Shown here piece by piece: positions 1-10,997 of a stretch of DNA of 64,000 nucleotides. Location: contig JAKOON010000021.1 in assembly GCA_022577435.1 (NCBI GenBank), positions 8,713,199 through 8,777,198 on the forward strand, written 5' to 3'. This DNA is from Embiotoca jacksoni (Eukaryota; Chordata; Actinopteri; Embiotocidae). Made by a program: the position numbers and the translations under genes. How positions within the stretch are numbered: position 1 is the stretch's first letter; the number at the start of each line of letters is the position of its first letter. Under the pieces are notes generated by a model. It was not told the DNA's origin and made no database searches. It worked only from the letters and a program-made list of their open reading frames with translations.

Positions 1-1796
1 TTTGAAGTGAAAAAGGATAGCTGGATTCATTGATGGTTTTCATCCAAAACGAGATAACAACAAAGATTCCATATATTTGATCCAAAACGCTACTTTTGAA
101 TGCAAATACACAGAAATATTTCACACTACTTGACACTTCGCCACATCCAAGACTCTGTTATTCATTTATTCATTATGTCCGTGCTTGTGATGAGTTGTAT
201 CAATGTGTATTTTGTCGCTATGTAAATTATGAGGACCGCGGGCAGAACAGCTGCTGCGACGCCAAAGCTAATGGGGATCTGAACAAACAAACAAACAAAC
301 AAACAAACAAACACAAACAGAGGAGCCTTTAGCAGCTAGAGAGAGATATTTCCATCATTCCCATGTTCCCCAGATTTATATAGCACATAATAGGAACTTG
401 AAAAGCTGTTCCCCGGCTGGGTACTCGCTTAATATAACGTGGTCTATTGTGGGTGCCGTTTCCACTGGGAATGTCGGCCTACAGCTACACTCCTTTGCTA
501 ACATGTTAACGTAATAGTGTTGCTGTTCTAGTGTATTCAGCTTCATTTACTACCATCAAGTGACCAAACATTTTAAATTAAAAACATGGTTTTAACTTTT
601 AGTTAAAGGGTTGGTTCATCCAAATTACTATAAAAGAATGTGGAGAGGTGCAGTGAGCTTTATATTGTAGAGCTGTTTTTCAGATTCCTGCCTCTATCCA
701 ATACAATCCAGGTGACTAAAGCTGAGTTTGTATGCTGGCAGAATTTAAAAAGATTGACTGTATTTCATTTCATTTTAATGGTATTTCCATAAGTGCACTG
801 ATACCTCACCTTGAATCATTTTAATTAGAAAACTGTTGACAGCGAGGTCTGTGGGGATGGAGATGTTGCTATTCACACGTTTAAATGTCCTTTGTTTTAG
901 TGCTTCGTGCACGTTTCCATTCACCTCCATTGTATTGGGATGGAGCCAATTTAGCTCAAAAGCAAAGTAAATAAAGCTACCTGCATGATTAGATTCCACT
1001 GCAGGTGACGCAACGCTCAAAGAACCTTTTACTGAGGTTATATCCCCAGATACATCTTTTTTTCTTAATTTATTACTCCTAATCTTTCTTTCTACGCCAC
1101 TCGATATAATCATTGAAGGCACATTAGCCCCATCTACACTGCTTATTTGTCTTTTTAAGTGACTGAATTGTCGCTATTTGACAGTTAGCCCCCATTATAA
1201 GCTCAGCATCTGGCACATCTGGTGACGATGTAAATCAGTCACTTCTTTAAAGCGTTCCCTGATGATGCTCAGACATCTTCCTCCCATTCAAACCACAGAA
1301 ATAGATCCAGATGAGACAGAAAAGATTTCACGGCGTGACTTAAATAGAAGATAAATTAGAGAAGAAAGCAGTGCGGGAAGAGCGATTTACTGAAATAGAC
1401 CGAAGAAGAAGAAGTCATCGTCGGCTATAAATAGAACAGCGTGTCATTAAAGGATGTTCTGTGTACAGAAACAATAAAAAAGAAATCTCTGTGTGCTGTC
1501 TCATGCTGCAATTCCTGCTAAAATTCCTCCCCTCTGTTGTTTGTTTCTTCTCCCTCGGCTGTGTTTTCTCACTTTCACGCACACCGGCTCCTCTTTCTTC
1601 CTCCCCGTGTAAATGCGATTTCAAATGCTCTTTGATTCCAGCTTAACAGAAGTATCATCTTCCACCCACCAGCTCCAACATCTCACCATTACTGCTGTAA
1701 ACGTCTCTTCTGTTTGAGCTCCTCTGAAGGGGTGTTTGGTACCAAGCCTCCCAACCACACACACACTTTTTTTTTTTTTTTCTCCTCCCTGCCCAG
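1..1796. other. Upstream flank or intron of adap1; no exon recognised
   Basis: This stretch precedes the first recognisable adap1 exon and is probably intron, since the exon at 1797 begins in the middle of a glycine codon and needs an upstream donor. I looked for the ArfGAP zinc-finger exons (CxxC-x16-CxxC pattern) and for the linker that precedes the first PH domain and saw neither. The short open frames here have no family resemblance. An AAAC tetranucleotide array lies at 282-314, and the polypyrimidine tract of the next acceptor at about 1767-1794. Confidence 0.6.
282..314. repeat. (AAAC)n microsatellite
   Basis: About eight uninterrupted AAAC units followed by one imperfect unit. Simple tandem repeat with no coding context. 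Confidence 0.9.
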
Positions 1797-3165
1797 GCTA
1801 CCGAGAGGGGTTTCTATGGAAACGAGGAAGAGACAACGGTCAGTTCCTCAGCCGAAAGTTCGTCCTGTCGGAGAGGGAGGGGGCCCTGAAATATTTCAAC
1901 AAGCAGGATGTGAGCGCAGTGATTTTAATGGATGTTTACCAGAGCAAAATTTCACAACAAATGCTCAGGAAATATGAGGCTTTGACAGCGCCCTGTTTGT
2001 TGTTTATTTCTCTGCCTCCGTCAAGGCCAGGGATCCCAAGGCAATGATGAAAATTGAAACCCTCAATGCCACTTTCCAGCCGGCCAAGATCGGCAATCCC
2101 TGCGGCCTGCAGATCACCTACCTGAAAGACAACAGCACAAGGAACATCTTCGTCTACCACAGCGACGCGAAGGTACACGGGCACACACTCTCCTGTACAC
2201 AGACACACTTATTAAGTGTATTTCTGTACAAGTAACAGGGCACTGGTACAGTGTTGGTAGAGAAATAAGCAAGTTGTCTGTTTTACTGAACACACTTTGA
2301 CCTGAAAATGTCCCTTAATGAGTAATTTCCTTTTAGACTTTTCTATAACTGCTCTTCTATACATTCAGAAGCTCATCCAGTCACAGAGTTTTTAAATAGT
2401 GACACATTTTTGTGTCGTTTAGACTCAATGACTTTGAGAGCAAAGTGCTGACTTGTAGCTTGAATGTGAGGCTGAATCTGTTTAGATTCTGAGAAGAGTA
2501 CAAATTTGTCCTTCTGTCCTAAAAATCACGAGGCTGTGTAAAAAAAAAAAAGAGAGCTGCAGTTGCTGCAGTTATCACCCTGTACGGATGTTAGTAGCCT
2601 CAAACAGCCTCAAAGCAGAAAGTCAGCACTTTAGCCTCATGGGCATAGTTGCGAAATAGAGTCAATGCCTCAACATCATCACTGTAATGCAGTATTTTCT
2701 CTATCAATGCTCTTCACAGTAAAGTAGTGGTTCAGCTATTTTCCATTGTTCAGTTTGTGGGGTCGACAACAAACCTCGAGCAAATGATTGGTAATGGCAA
2801 CACTTCTATTTTATGGGGGCCAGAATTTCTGTAGTTTTGTTATTCGTTTCTAAAGAATGTCCTTAAAAGAAATGCTTCAATTCTAATGACTGGAAACGAA
2901 CATCCATTTAAATCTGGGTAAATAATCGGGGGGGGTTTTCATTGTTTACTAATTTAAAAAAATATATATATTTCTTGGGTTTTATATACATTTTGATTTT
3001 TGCATGTTCACTTTACTCACTGCACACTGACAGAGAACCGAGGTTACAGCAGCGACCAAATTACACTCCTTTCTAGGAACTAAATGAGAAATCATTTCAT
3101 TTTGAGAGAATTTGAACTATCAGTTCCCCTCATTCTCCCTTTTAACCCTTTAAACCTCCAAATGC

Positions 3166-3223
<58 letters not shown>

Positions 3224-6200
3224 CTGTATGCCCTCCATCTCACACTGATGGTCTTATATTGCTGAGCCTCACAGTTCTTTTCTCCATCTCTGCGATTTGT
3301 GACTAAAATAGAAGTAGAGAGACTTAATCAAAAATGAGCAGATTACAGAGAAGAAAGAGACGGATATTAATAGCCAGTCAGTTGGGGAGGGGGGGGGGGG
3401 GGGGGGGGCTGAGCGAGAAGGAGCGCTGCTGCCCCCTCTGGTGGCTGAGACGTGTTACTGAAGGCTGTGACAGGGAGGGTTCATCGGGTTCATTCGGTGT
3501 CGCCGTCACTCTCCTTTTGTGCTGGAGTTATCGACAGCACTGCAGCATCCACACAGCACAGACGCTTTCAACTACACCTCACTGTGTCTGAAAGACACCT
3601 TTACTACAATCAGAGAAAAAAAATGATCTCCACTGTTTTAACTCAGAAATCAACACCCATGCTGTGACAGACGATATGTGATTCCCAGCAGGACATGTTG
3701 CCACTCAGTGTTTGTTTTTATACAGGAAATGGTCGACTGGTTCAATGCCATCAGAGCGGCCAGGTTCCACTACCTGCAGGTCGCCTTCCCCGGAGCAAGC
3801 GATGAAGAGGTGAGGATGATGGGATTTCATGACACACCCAAGAATGGGACATCAGGAGTTACAGAATTCTAAGTGTTTGTGTACAACAGTTATTGATTGT
3901 TAGATAGAATAATTATTATATTATTGCTGCTTCAAAGCAGTGAAAAACCTCATCCATGTCGGAGTCGAGCAACTGCATGAAAATCTTGAATGTCCGTGAT
4001 GTCCACGCTAGAACGCCTGTGTTGTTTTTTTTAATATCTCTTTCATGCTTTTATTTTGACATGATTTCCTGTTTTGTCTCTAGCTGGTGCCCAAACTGAC
4101 CCGAAACTTTATGAAGGAAGGCTTCATGGAGAAAACTGGTCCAAAGGTTTGTGCTGATTCTCTCTGGATACGAACGCCCCTCCACAGTGAAATAAGGATT
4201 AATAGTGTTTGTTACACCTCAGTCTGACTAATCTGCCTGCAGGTCTCGTGAAGCACATTCACCTTAAATTGATGCATCGTCTGCTGACAGCACATCGCCT
4301 ACGTTGTAATATCGCAAACTGTATGTCAGTAGGTTGTGAGCAGTTTCACGAGAAAATCATTTTTAGTGGCCTGAAAGCTCAGTGCTGTGTTTTTATAGGT
4401 TCCAGGTTAGGGTACATTGGAGTATATTTAAGCTGTCAAAAGAGGTTTTTGAACATCAGTCATTTCATTTTTTATTTTTATTTTTTTAACTTAAATGTAG
4501 TACAATATAACCAGAAAGAAGTTATTATAAGGCTTCAGCTTTTCATACAATCTGTGGAGCTGTTACGATGTAATCTGTGTTGGTAATTTCACCGTCTGTC
4601 TCTGCCTCAGCACACCGAGGGCTTCAAGAAGAGGTGGTTCACGATGGATGACAGGCGGCTCATGTACTTCAAAGACCCTCTGGTAAGAAGAGACCTGCTT
4701 TGCCTTTCGATTCGGTTGATTTGTCGATGGCACGGTTTGTTAACAGGACTTCGGTCTGTCTCTCAGGATGCTTACGCCCGAGGTGAGGTGTTCATCGGCA
4801 GTAAGGAGAACAGCTACACCGTTCTGTCCGGCTTGCCCCCCACCACGCAGGGCTACCACTGGAACCACGGCATCACCATCGTCACGCCCGACAGGAAGTT
4901 CCTCTTTGCCTGCGAGACCGAGGCCGAGCAACGGGATTGGATAGCTGCTTTCCAGAGGGTCATCAATCGGCCAATGAGGCCGCAGGAATATGCAGGTCGT
5001 TAATCGGAACATTTGAGTATTCGAAGGCTTTATTTGCAGAGTGTAATTTTATTTAACAATCCGAATACATCTTTCTCAAATAAAATGAAATAAAAGACAT
5101 TTCTGTCTTATGAACTGAAGAAACAAATATATTTCTGAAGATGATTATGTAAAAAAAAAAAAAAAAAAAAGAGGAATCATAACATCTGCAGTTTAGTCTT
5201 TTTAGACCAAAATCAGTCCTTTGCTGATGTATTCAAATACAAGAAGATATATTTTTTAGAAGTTGAACCGTTCACAGGGATCACAGTAAAATGATCACAG
5301 CAGGTTTTACAATTTAATTATGCTTTGGTGCTGCAAGTAACAGCAGGTTCAACCCTGCAATTACTAGATTAATAACTGTGTTTTATTGGAAGCCTCCAAG
5401 CTACACATGATGCAGTGTTCCAGGAATTATTTCAGCTAGATTCATTTTTTTGTTGTTGTTTCCAGAGTTTTCCTCTTTCAGGTTGGAGAACGTTTGCTAA
5501 AATCGTTCTTAAAATGTTTTAACAATGTTGCCACGAAACATTTCTATAATAAATATAATTTATAAACACGTTATCCGAAATGAATAACATTCTGGGAACA
5601 TTTTATGAAATTGGCTACAGAAAACATTAGGCCGTAATGTTCTGACAATGTTATGAAAAACATTTCAAGACAACACAAAATATTTTTGGAATATTTCCGA
5701 GAATGATATCCAAACTTTTACAAAGAACATTCAAGGAAAACTAAAATTCCAGCTGAAAACATCCAAATGCCGAAATGTTCTCGTTGGGTTTTCACATTGT
5801 AAACAGTTTACAAGATAGTTTTGTATTATGTGTATTCCAACAGCATAAATATCACTCCTGCCACCAATGAACGTCTTCACCAAAAAGGTTTTTGAACATT
5901 TTCTGTCGTCACACTTTATGGGATCATTGATTTACATCATTGTGTTCAAGAAGCCCTGAAACTAACCTCCACCAAACACATATAATTACCGACAAACACT
6001 TCACCACATGCCAACAGGACTTCTGCTAAGATTAACTGCTGCTAAAATACTGACAAGAACCCTCTTAGAAAATGTCTGGTTCTGTTCTAAAGCTGCAGCG
6101 CCCCCTGGGGATCTGTTTGGTAACAGGGAAATGTGGGTTGAATCCAAAAGCAGCTTAAAGCTTAACACAAAATACTGTCAACCAGCTTCTTGAAAGAAAA

Positions 6201-6319
6201 GCAGCAGCATCACCAGTCAAAAACTGTACGCTGGTAGAAAACACATTCATTTCACTCACCGAACATCATTGTATTTGTCTGTCTCTGCAGTGGAGGCCCA
6301 CTTCAAACACAAGCCTTGA
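1797..6319 (+). CDS. adap1: ADAP1 (centaurin-alpha 1), ArfGAP with dual PH domains, 5'-partial
   Basis: ADAP1 is a GTPase-activating protein for ARF6 that binds PI(3,4,5)P3 and inositol phosphates through two PH domains and is recruited to the plasma membrane. Seven coding exons join in frame: 1797-1909, 2026-2172, 3726-3809, 4084-4146, 4611-4682, 4767-4995 and 6291-6319, all with AG/GT borders. They give 244 complete codons, starting inside the PH1 motif YREGFLWKRGRDNGQFLSRK and ending EAHFKHKP then TGA. PH1 covers the first three exons; PH2 covers the exons from 4084 to 4995 (KRWFTMDDRRLMYFKDPL is distinctive). The terminal exon adds only the last codons, after a valine codon split by the intron. 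The human protein is about 374 residues, so roughly the first 130 (zinc-finger ArfGAP domain) lie outside the window. The C-terminal tail fits ADAP1 better than ADAP2. The gene converges on sox8. Confidence 0.96.
3171..3215. repeat. (TG)n microsatellite in an adap1 intron
   Basis: About 22 uninterrupted TG units, followed by TATG/TCTG degenerate units. It lies in the intron between the exons ending at 2172 and starting at 3726. Confidence 0.95.
3389..3408. repeat. G20 homopolymer in an adap1 intron
   Basis: Twenty consecutive G on the + strand, preceded by GGGGA. Such a tract could form G-quadruplex structures and is prone to length errors in sequencing, so its exact length is uncertain. Confidence 0.85.
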
Positions 6320-7138
6320 AGCAGCCCCGCAAGGAGACCCGAACTCAACTGGACCGGCCCGGTCTCATTCAGATCAGAGACAGCCCCCCCCCCCCGGCGT
6401 GGGACCACAGGTCATGGCGGGAGGCGGTGGGGTGGGGTGGGGTCAGGAGTCAGCAGCGGGTTTTGGGATGGAGAAAAGATGAAGAAGAAGAAAAAGAAGA
6501 GAAGCACTGAGAGACTCCAGTCTGTCTGTGCAGAAAAACCTTAAAACTCGAACGGGACTCAAGGCCCCATCGTGGGCTGAACCGAGGCCAAAGCGTAGAT
6601 GATGTCATCACTATTGCGCCTACCAACCTTGTGCTGTACATTATTATGCCACCCCCCCCCTCCTGCTCCCTTCCCCCCTCCTTCCCCTCTCCTCAGCCAT
6701 GTGAACCCTTCCTCCTGCAACAATCCCCCCCCTCATCCCCCCTCACCCTCCCTTCTCTTCCCCCCAAAAGGATTTTGTCTCGTGAATGGTTCATTCTGCC
6801 TGTAATCTAATGTAATTATGTAATCTAGAGTCATTTCACTGGTCGCGTAACGAAGAAGACGATGCATTGTTAATTTATTGAATGTACAGTTTTTGATGAC
6901 AGTGGCTTACCGTGTGCGTGGAAATCGTGATCGTTTTTTTTTCATCGAGGACGCTGCGAGGTTTGAACCTCTGGCACTTAAAAACCCCGCTTAAACCCAC
7001 CCAATCTACAAAGTGCTGTTAACAACAAATATGCATACAAAACACACACACACACAAAAACTTCTCAGTGAACACCGTCGCTGTTAAACGTAGCCGGAGG
7101 TGGCTGATCTGCGTCCAGGCAGGGTTTCTTCTTCTAAA

Positions 7139-7139
<1 letters not shown>

Positions 7140-7173
<34 letters not shown>
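7140..7173. repeat. A34 homopolymer
   Basis: Thirty-four consecutive A downstream of adap1. No AATAAA lies within the 30 bases before it, so it reads as a simple repeat and not as a retroposed poly(A) tail. Confidence 0.9.
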
Positions 7174-7177
<4 letters not shown>

Positions 7178-7466
7178 AATCTGACAGCTGTTCTCTTTTA
7201 TTTATTTGTACTGTTGAACATACCGAGTCATCGTAGACAGTTATTGCTGCTTTCAAGGATTGTAATGTGACAGGATTGTAATTTATATAACACTTCTACG
7301 ACTTTTTCATTTGACTTTTTTTTGCATCTTGTTTTAAAGACACATTGTTGTCCTTAAATCACAGTGAGAGTTTGTTTCATTATAAAAGTCTTAACATCAA
7401 TACAGACGAAGCTGAAATCAAATGGCAGTGTTTGGCTTGTCCTCAGTGTTCACTTTCTTCTCTGGT

Positions 7467-7467
<1 letters not shown>

Positions 7468-7557
<90 letters not shown>
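7468..7557. repeat. (CA)n microsatellite, about 45 units
   Basis: Uninterrupted AC dinucleotides for about 90 bases. Long perfect CA arrays are typical of teleost DNA and this one is probably polymorphic. Confidence 0.95.
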
Positions 7558-7558
<1 letters not shown>

Positions 7559-8385
7559 TGTGAGAGTCTGATACAGATAATGCTAAATCCTGATTGGTGC
7601 ATGAAAACCAAAACTGCTCTAACTTTGGCAGAAAATGTGGTCTTCAAGTCCAACTGTCACATTCAAGTAAGACATTTTCAGGCCCTTTAAAAACACGAGT
7701 TGTAAAATACCATAATCTTGTGCTAATATACACAGCAGGGTTTTATCCCTAAAGACTTCCTTGAAATTACACATTCTTTTTGAGCAAATGCAATGGTATT
7801 ATTGAAGTTCAGTCATGCCTCCCTTTGTCCAGCAGATGGAGCGCTGCCATTACTAATAGTGTCACTCCACATTGGGTGAAACGCTCCTGAGAGAGGGAAG
7901 ATTTTATCCCAAATAACTAGAATAAAGACATTATGAATGATTTAAATAGACTTACTATTTACGGCAATTTAAAGGAACAGTTTTAGATGTTGGGGATGCC
8001 GCTCTAATGTCTGTCTATAGTGATGAAGCATTGCTCTGCTATAATATTGTCACAATCACAATAGACAGAAAAGTTTTCATAGCAGAACCAGAGACATCAT
8101 TGGTTCAAATTTAATCCACACATTCTTCTCTTACTCGTCCAATCCTAGTGCCTTACATTACCCACAATGCAACATTACTTCAATATTTTGGTTGGATATT
8201 TATGGATATATTATATTATTATATATTATGGATTTATTGGATATAAGTGACATCACAAAAGGCTTCATATAACTTTGTTTTTGTGCATAATATGCAATTA
8301 CACCATAAACTTACCAACAACAATAAATACACTTTAGCCAGGAGACAATTAGCTTTACTTTGCATATTAACCTTGGGTATTAAAA

Positions 8386-8517
8386 TGGGAGCCTATTGGT
8401 GCTAAATGCTTCTTGGCGCCAGCCCCTAGTGGCCCTCAGTGGTATTGCATTTTAAAGCACTGCCACATTGGCTTGACTTTTCAGACATGGAGTCTGTGTC
8501 CTTTTCTATAAACAGTA
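8386..8517 (+). repeat. Dispersed repeat, copy 1 (3' part)
   Basis: This segment shares long near-identical runs with the copy ending near 60110: 'gccagcccctagtggccctc', then 'gtggtatt', 'ggcttgacttttcag', and a tail like 'tatacagt'. It matches the 3' part of the fuller copy at 59600-60110 in the same orientation. The family is common in percomorph genomes, but I cannot assign it to a transposon class from sequence alone. Confidence 0.6.
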
Positions 8518-8571
8518 CAGGGTGTAAATGCGGCTAATATCTTTGCATATTTCCCAACATGTTGAGCTTCT

Positions 8572-8993
8572 TTAAAGGAGCAGTGTGGAGGATTTGGTGG
8601 AAAGCCATCTTTACAACCAGTGTTTAGTTTGTCCATTCCAGGTTCCTGTAGAAACATACAACGATATGGCTCCGTAAAAGAGGACCTGCTCTCTGTGTCG
8701 ATGTAAAGGGCTCATTTTAAACCAACAAGAACATGATTCTTAGTTTCTGGTGATTTTACATTAATGAAAACATAATCCACCTGACTCCTAAAGGAAAATA
8801 AAACTTGAATAAATGAACACAGGGGCATTACAAATTCAGATATTTCCATATGCAGCACAGCGGCCACTTAACTGAACTACATACCTTCGCAGTCACCTGA
8901 TTTCAACTCAAATAAACTCCTTTGGAAGATTTTGGAGTGACGCGTTTGACAACACTCTTCACCACCATCTCACTTGGTGTAATATTCCTTTAA
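8572..8993 (+). mobile_element. TTAA-flanked MITE-like repeat (AGGAGCAGTGTGGAGGATTTGG family)
   Basis: Begins TTTAAAGGAGCAGTGTGGAGG and ends TATTCCTTTAAA, so the ends are inverted copies (TTTAAAGGA / TCCTTTAAA) with TTAA at each border. The body contains 'ctccgtaaaagaggacctgctc', 'aaagggctcattttaa' and 'taatgaaaacata', which I recognise as a high-copy percomorph repeat. There is no coding capacity, so it would depend on a transposase supplied elsewhere. A further partial member starts at 59089. Confidence 0.65.
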
Positions 8994-9541
8994 ATGGTGC
9001 TCATTGGTCACCTGTAAAGGTAGCATGTGTCGAGTTGCACGCTCACTGCAGGTCTGCTGGTGTAAATGTCACCTGATGATCTCGCCACTCTCACTGGCTC
9101 CATGGGCCTTTACGGACGCGTGGCCAAATCAATGTCGCTTCTGTCTGGCCCGTCTTGTTGTCGTTGGCAACCGGGTTGTCACGGTAAACTGGGGAGACAG
9201 TGAGCCACTGAGCTGCGGCAGTCAGGTGGGACCCACACAGGAAGTGTTTAAAAGTGGGCGGGGCCCGGGCCTGGGCTCAGCAGTCTCTGGGTTTGTACCT
9301 GAAGATAATGAGGTCAGTGAGGTGCTGGAACGTGTAGAAAATATGTATTTATGGTGAAGCTGCTGCTTCACTACATGTTAGTTTGGCCTGGATATAACAG
9401 GTGCAATCCTAATCTGAGTCTTACACTTGGTCTTTAAAGTTCTTTTACATTATTTGGATAGCCCAGACTCCATTCATGTCAGGAACTCAAAGTGTTTTTC
9501 TTTTTTGTCTCTTGCAGTGCTTCTGGGAAACGTATAGTCCA

Positions 9542-9584
9542 GCTGTCGTGTCCATCAGACCCTGCAGCCGATGGACACGACAGC
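9542..9584. other. Perfect 15-bp inverted repeat (hairpin)
   Basis: The arms gctgtcgtgtccatc (9542-9556) and gatggacacgacagc (9570-9584) are exact reverse complements around a 13-nt loop. The stem lies 26 bases after a pyrimidine-rich tract ending in ttgcag (9501-9517), which looks like a splice acceptor. It sits between adap1 and sox8, outside any recognised exon. No known RNA family is claimed. Confidence 0.8.
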
Positions 9585-9939
9585 CGGAGCTGCGACTACT
9601 GTGAAATTAACTAATCTCCTCACAGGAAACCCAGCAGGAGCAGCTGTCCGACTGGAGACAACCTGGAAACGAAGCAGCAGATGAGGAACCGGTCTGCAGA
9701 AAATCACCACGAGGACCAGGACTGGCTTCTAAACTTTAGTTGTAAGGTCACTCTTTTCCCTCGCAGGTCTGATTTTCACTGAGCTCCACTTTTAGTTGAT
9801 GAATTTGATCGTAAAAATCGGAACATACATCATTGTGTTCGGCAAAGCTCAAACAACCATGGAGACTAACATTTAGGTGCCTTTCAGTGTAGACAGGTTT
9901 TGCATTTTCATTGTTATTGCTTGTTATTCAGTCTTCATT

Positions 9940-10475
9940 TTAAAGGTCCCGTATTGTATAGATTCACATTACCATTTCTATTTGTTTATGATCAAGTGAG
10001 TTCAGATGTCCTATAAATACTGTGAAAGTGTCAAAATGGTCAGTCCATGGAGAAATGCACACAGCCCGTATTTTAGCATCTGTGCCGTTTGGACTTCAGT
10101 GGGTTTGTGATGTCACAAACTCGCACTTATGTCATATGACCGCCTTCAATACTGCTCACTGTCCAACCTTTTATGTGGAAGAAAACACCAAGCGGTCATT
10201 TTGTTCTGGCGCTAGCAAGCAATAAGACCAAAGAAAAGCATGTGGTTGGTTTGGGTGTGCCTGAATCGAAAAGGATTCAGCCAATCAGAAAAATTGGGTC
10301 ATTGATATCAAACCGCCTTAAAGACACAGGCACAAAACAGCTTGTTCTTGGTCAAACTCAAGAGAAACTAAAAAGAAGAAAAAATATTTGGTACTTAGAA
10401 CAACAAAAATATCTTCTGATGGGTATCAAAACTGCAAATAAAACACTGGAAAAGTGTAAAATATGGGACCTTTAA
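9940..10475. mobile_element. TTAA-flanked MITE, about 528 bp
   Basis: The element is bounded by TTAA at 9940-9943 and TTAA at 10472-10475. Its inner ends are inverted repeats: AGGTCCCGTATTGTA on the left, and TAAAATATGGGACCT on the right, which reads AGGTCCCATATTTTA in reverse. TTAA target duplication is characteristic of piggyBac-type transposition, but the terminal AGGTCCC is not a textbook piggyBac end, so the class is left open. There is no transposase gene. The short open frames inside are repeat sequence, not genes. Confidence 0.75.
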
Positions 10476-10635
10476 GAAAGAAAACAATCTCTTGGTCATT
10501 ACTGATATAAAACACCTTATTAATGGATGAAGAAACTTAATTGTATGAAAAAAAGTGCCACTCTTTTCCATATTCCTTTGGCAGGAATAATAAAAAAATT
10601 CAAAAAGTACAAAAATTAGGACTATTTTACTCAAC

Positions 10636-10641
10636 TTTATT
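10636..10641 (-). terminator. Candidate poly(A) signal of sox8
   Basis: TTTATT on the + strand reads AATAAA on the - strand, about 360 nt downstream of the sox8 stop codon. It is the first canonical hexamer met in that direction. SoxE 3' UTRs are often longer, so other sites may be used. Confidence 0.35.
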
Positions 10642-10997
10642 GTGGAAAAACTTCCATAAAACTTCCATAAAAGGTAAAATGACTATTGGGTGCTACTGTC
10701 ATACCAATATTTCATTCGTGTGGCGTTTCAGTGGAACATTTTTGTGTCCAAAGTGAGTTTAAATGTCATTCTGCAGGTCTGGTTACTGAGAGAAGACTCA
10801 AATTCAGGATAAAACACTGAATCTTTGTTCATCTAATCTTTATCAGAATTTTTTTGCATGAAAATAAAAAAAATGTTGCAAGATATTGACACAAAAAAAA
10901 ATGTGTACTTCAAAAATCCAAATAGGATTTTACTTGCTAAATCTCCAAACATTGTCAGTCTGAGCATTGCAAGTCTTTCTCCCGCGCTGTGTCCTCC

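Larger units (their letters stand above)
6320..8570. other. adap1 3' UTR and flank, simple repeats
   Basis: Sequence after the adap1 stop codon. It has C-rich tracts near 6650-6765, an A34 run at 7140-7173 and a long CA array at 7468-7557. The first canonical AATAAA on the + strand after the stop is at 7921-7926, about 1.6 kb downstream, so the 3' UTR may run that far; this is inference only. From about 8386 a dispersed repeat begins (separate entry). No coding exon was seen. Confidence 0.5.

Noticed and set aside
3431..3445. CTCF site candidate (gccccctctggtggc)
   Set aside because: The spacing between CCACCAG and GGC is two bases too long for the usual core.
10173..10475. 100-codon basic open frame
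   Set aside because: It is inside the TTAA-flanked MITE and is non-coding repeat sequence.
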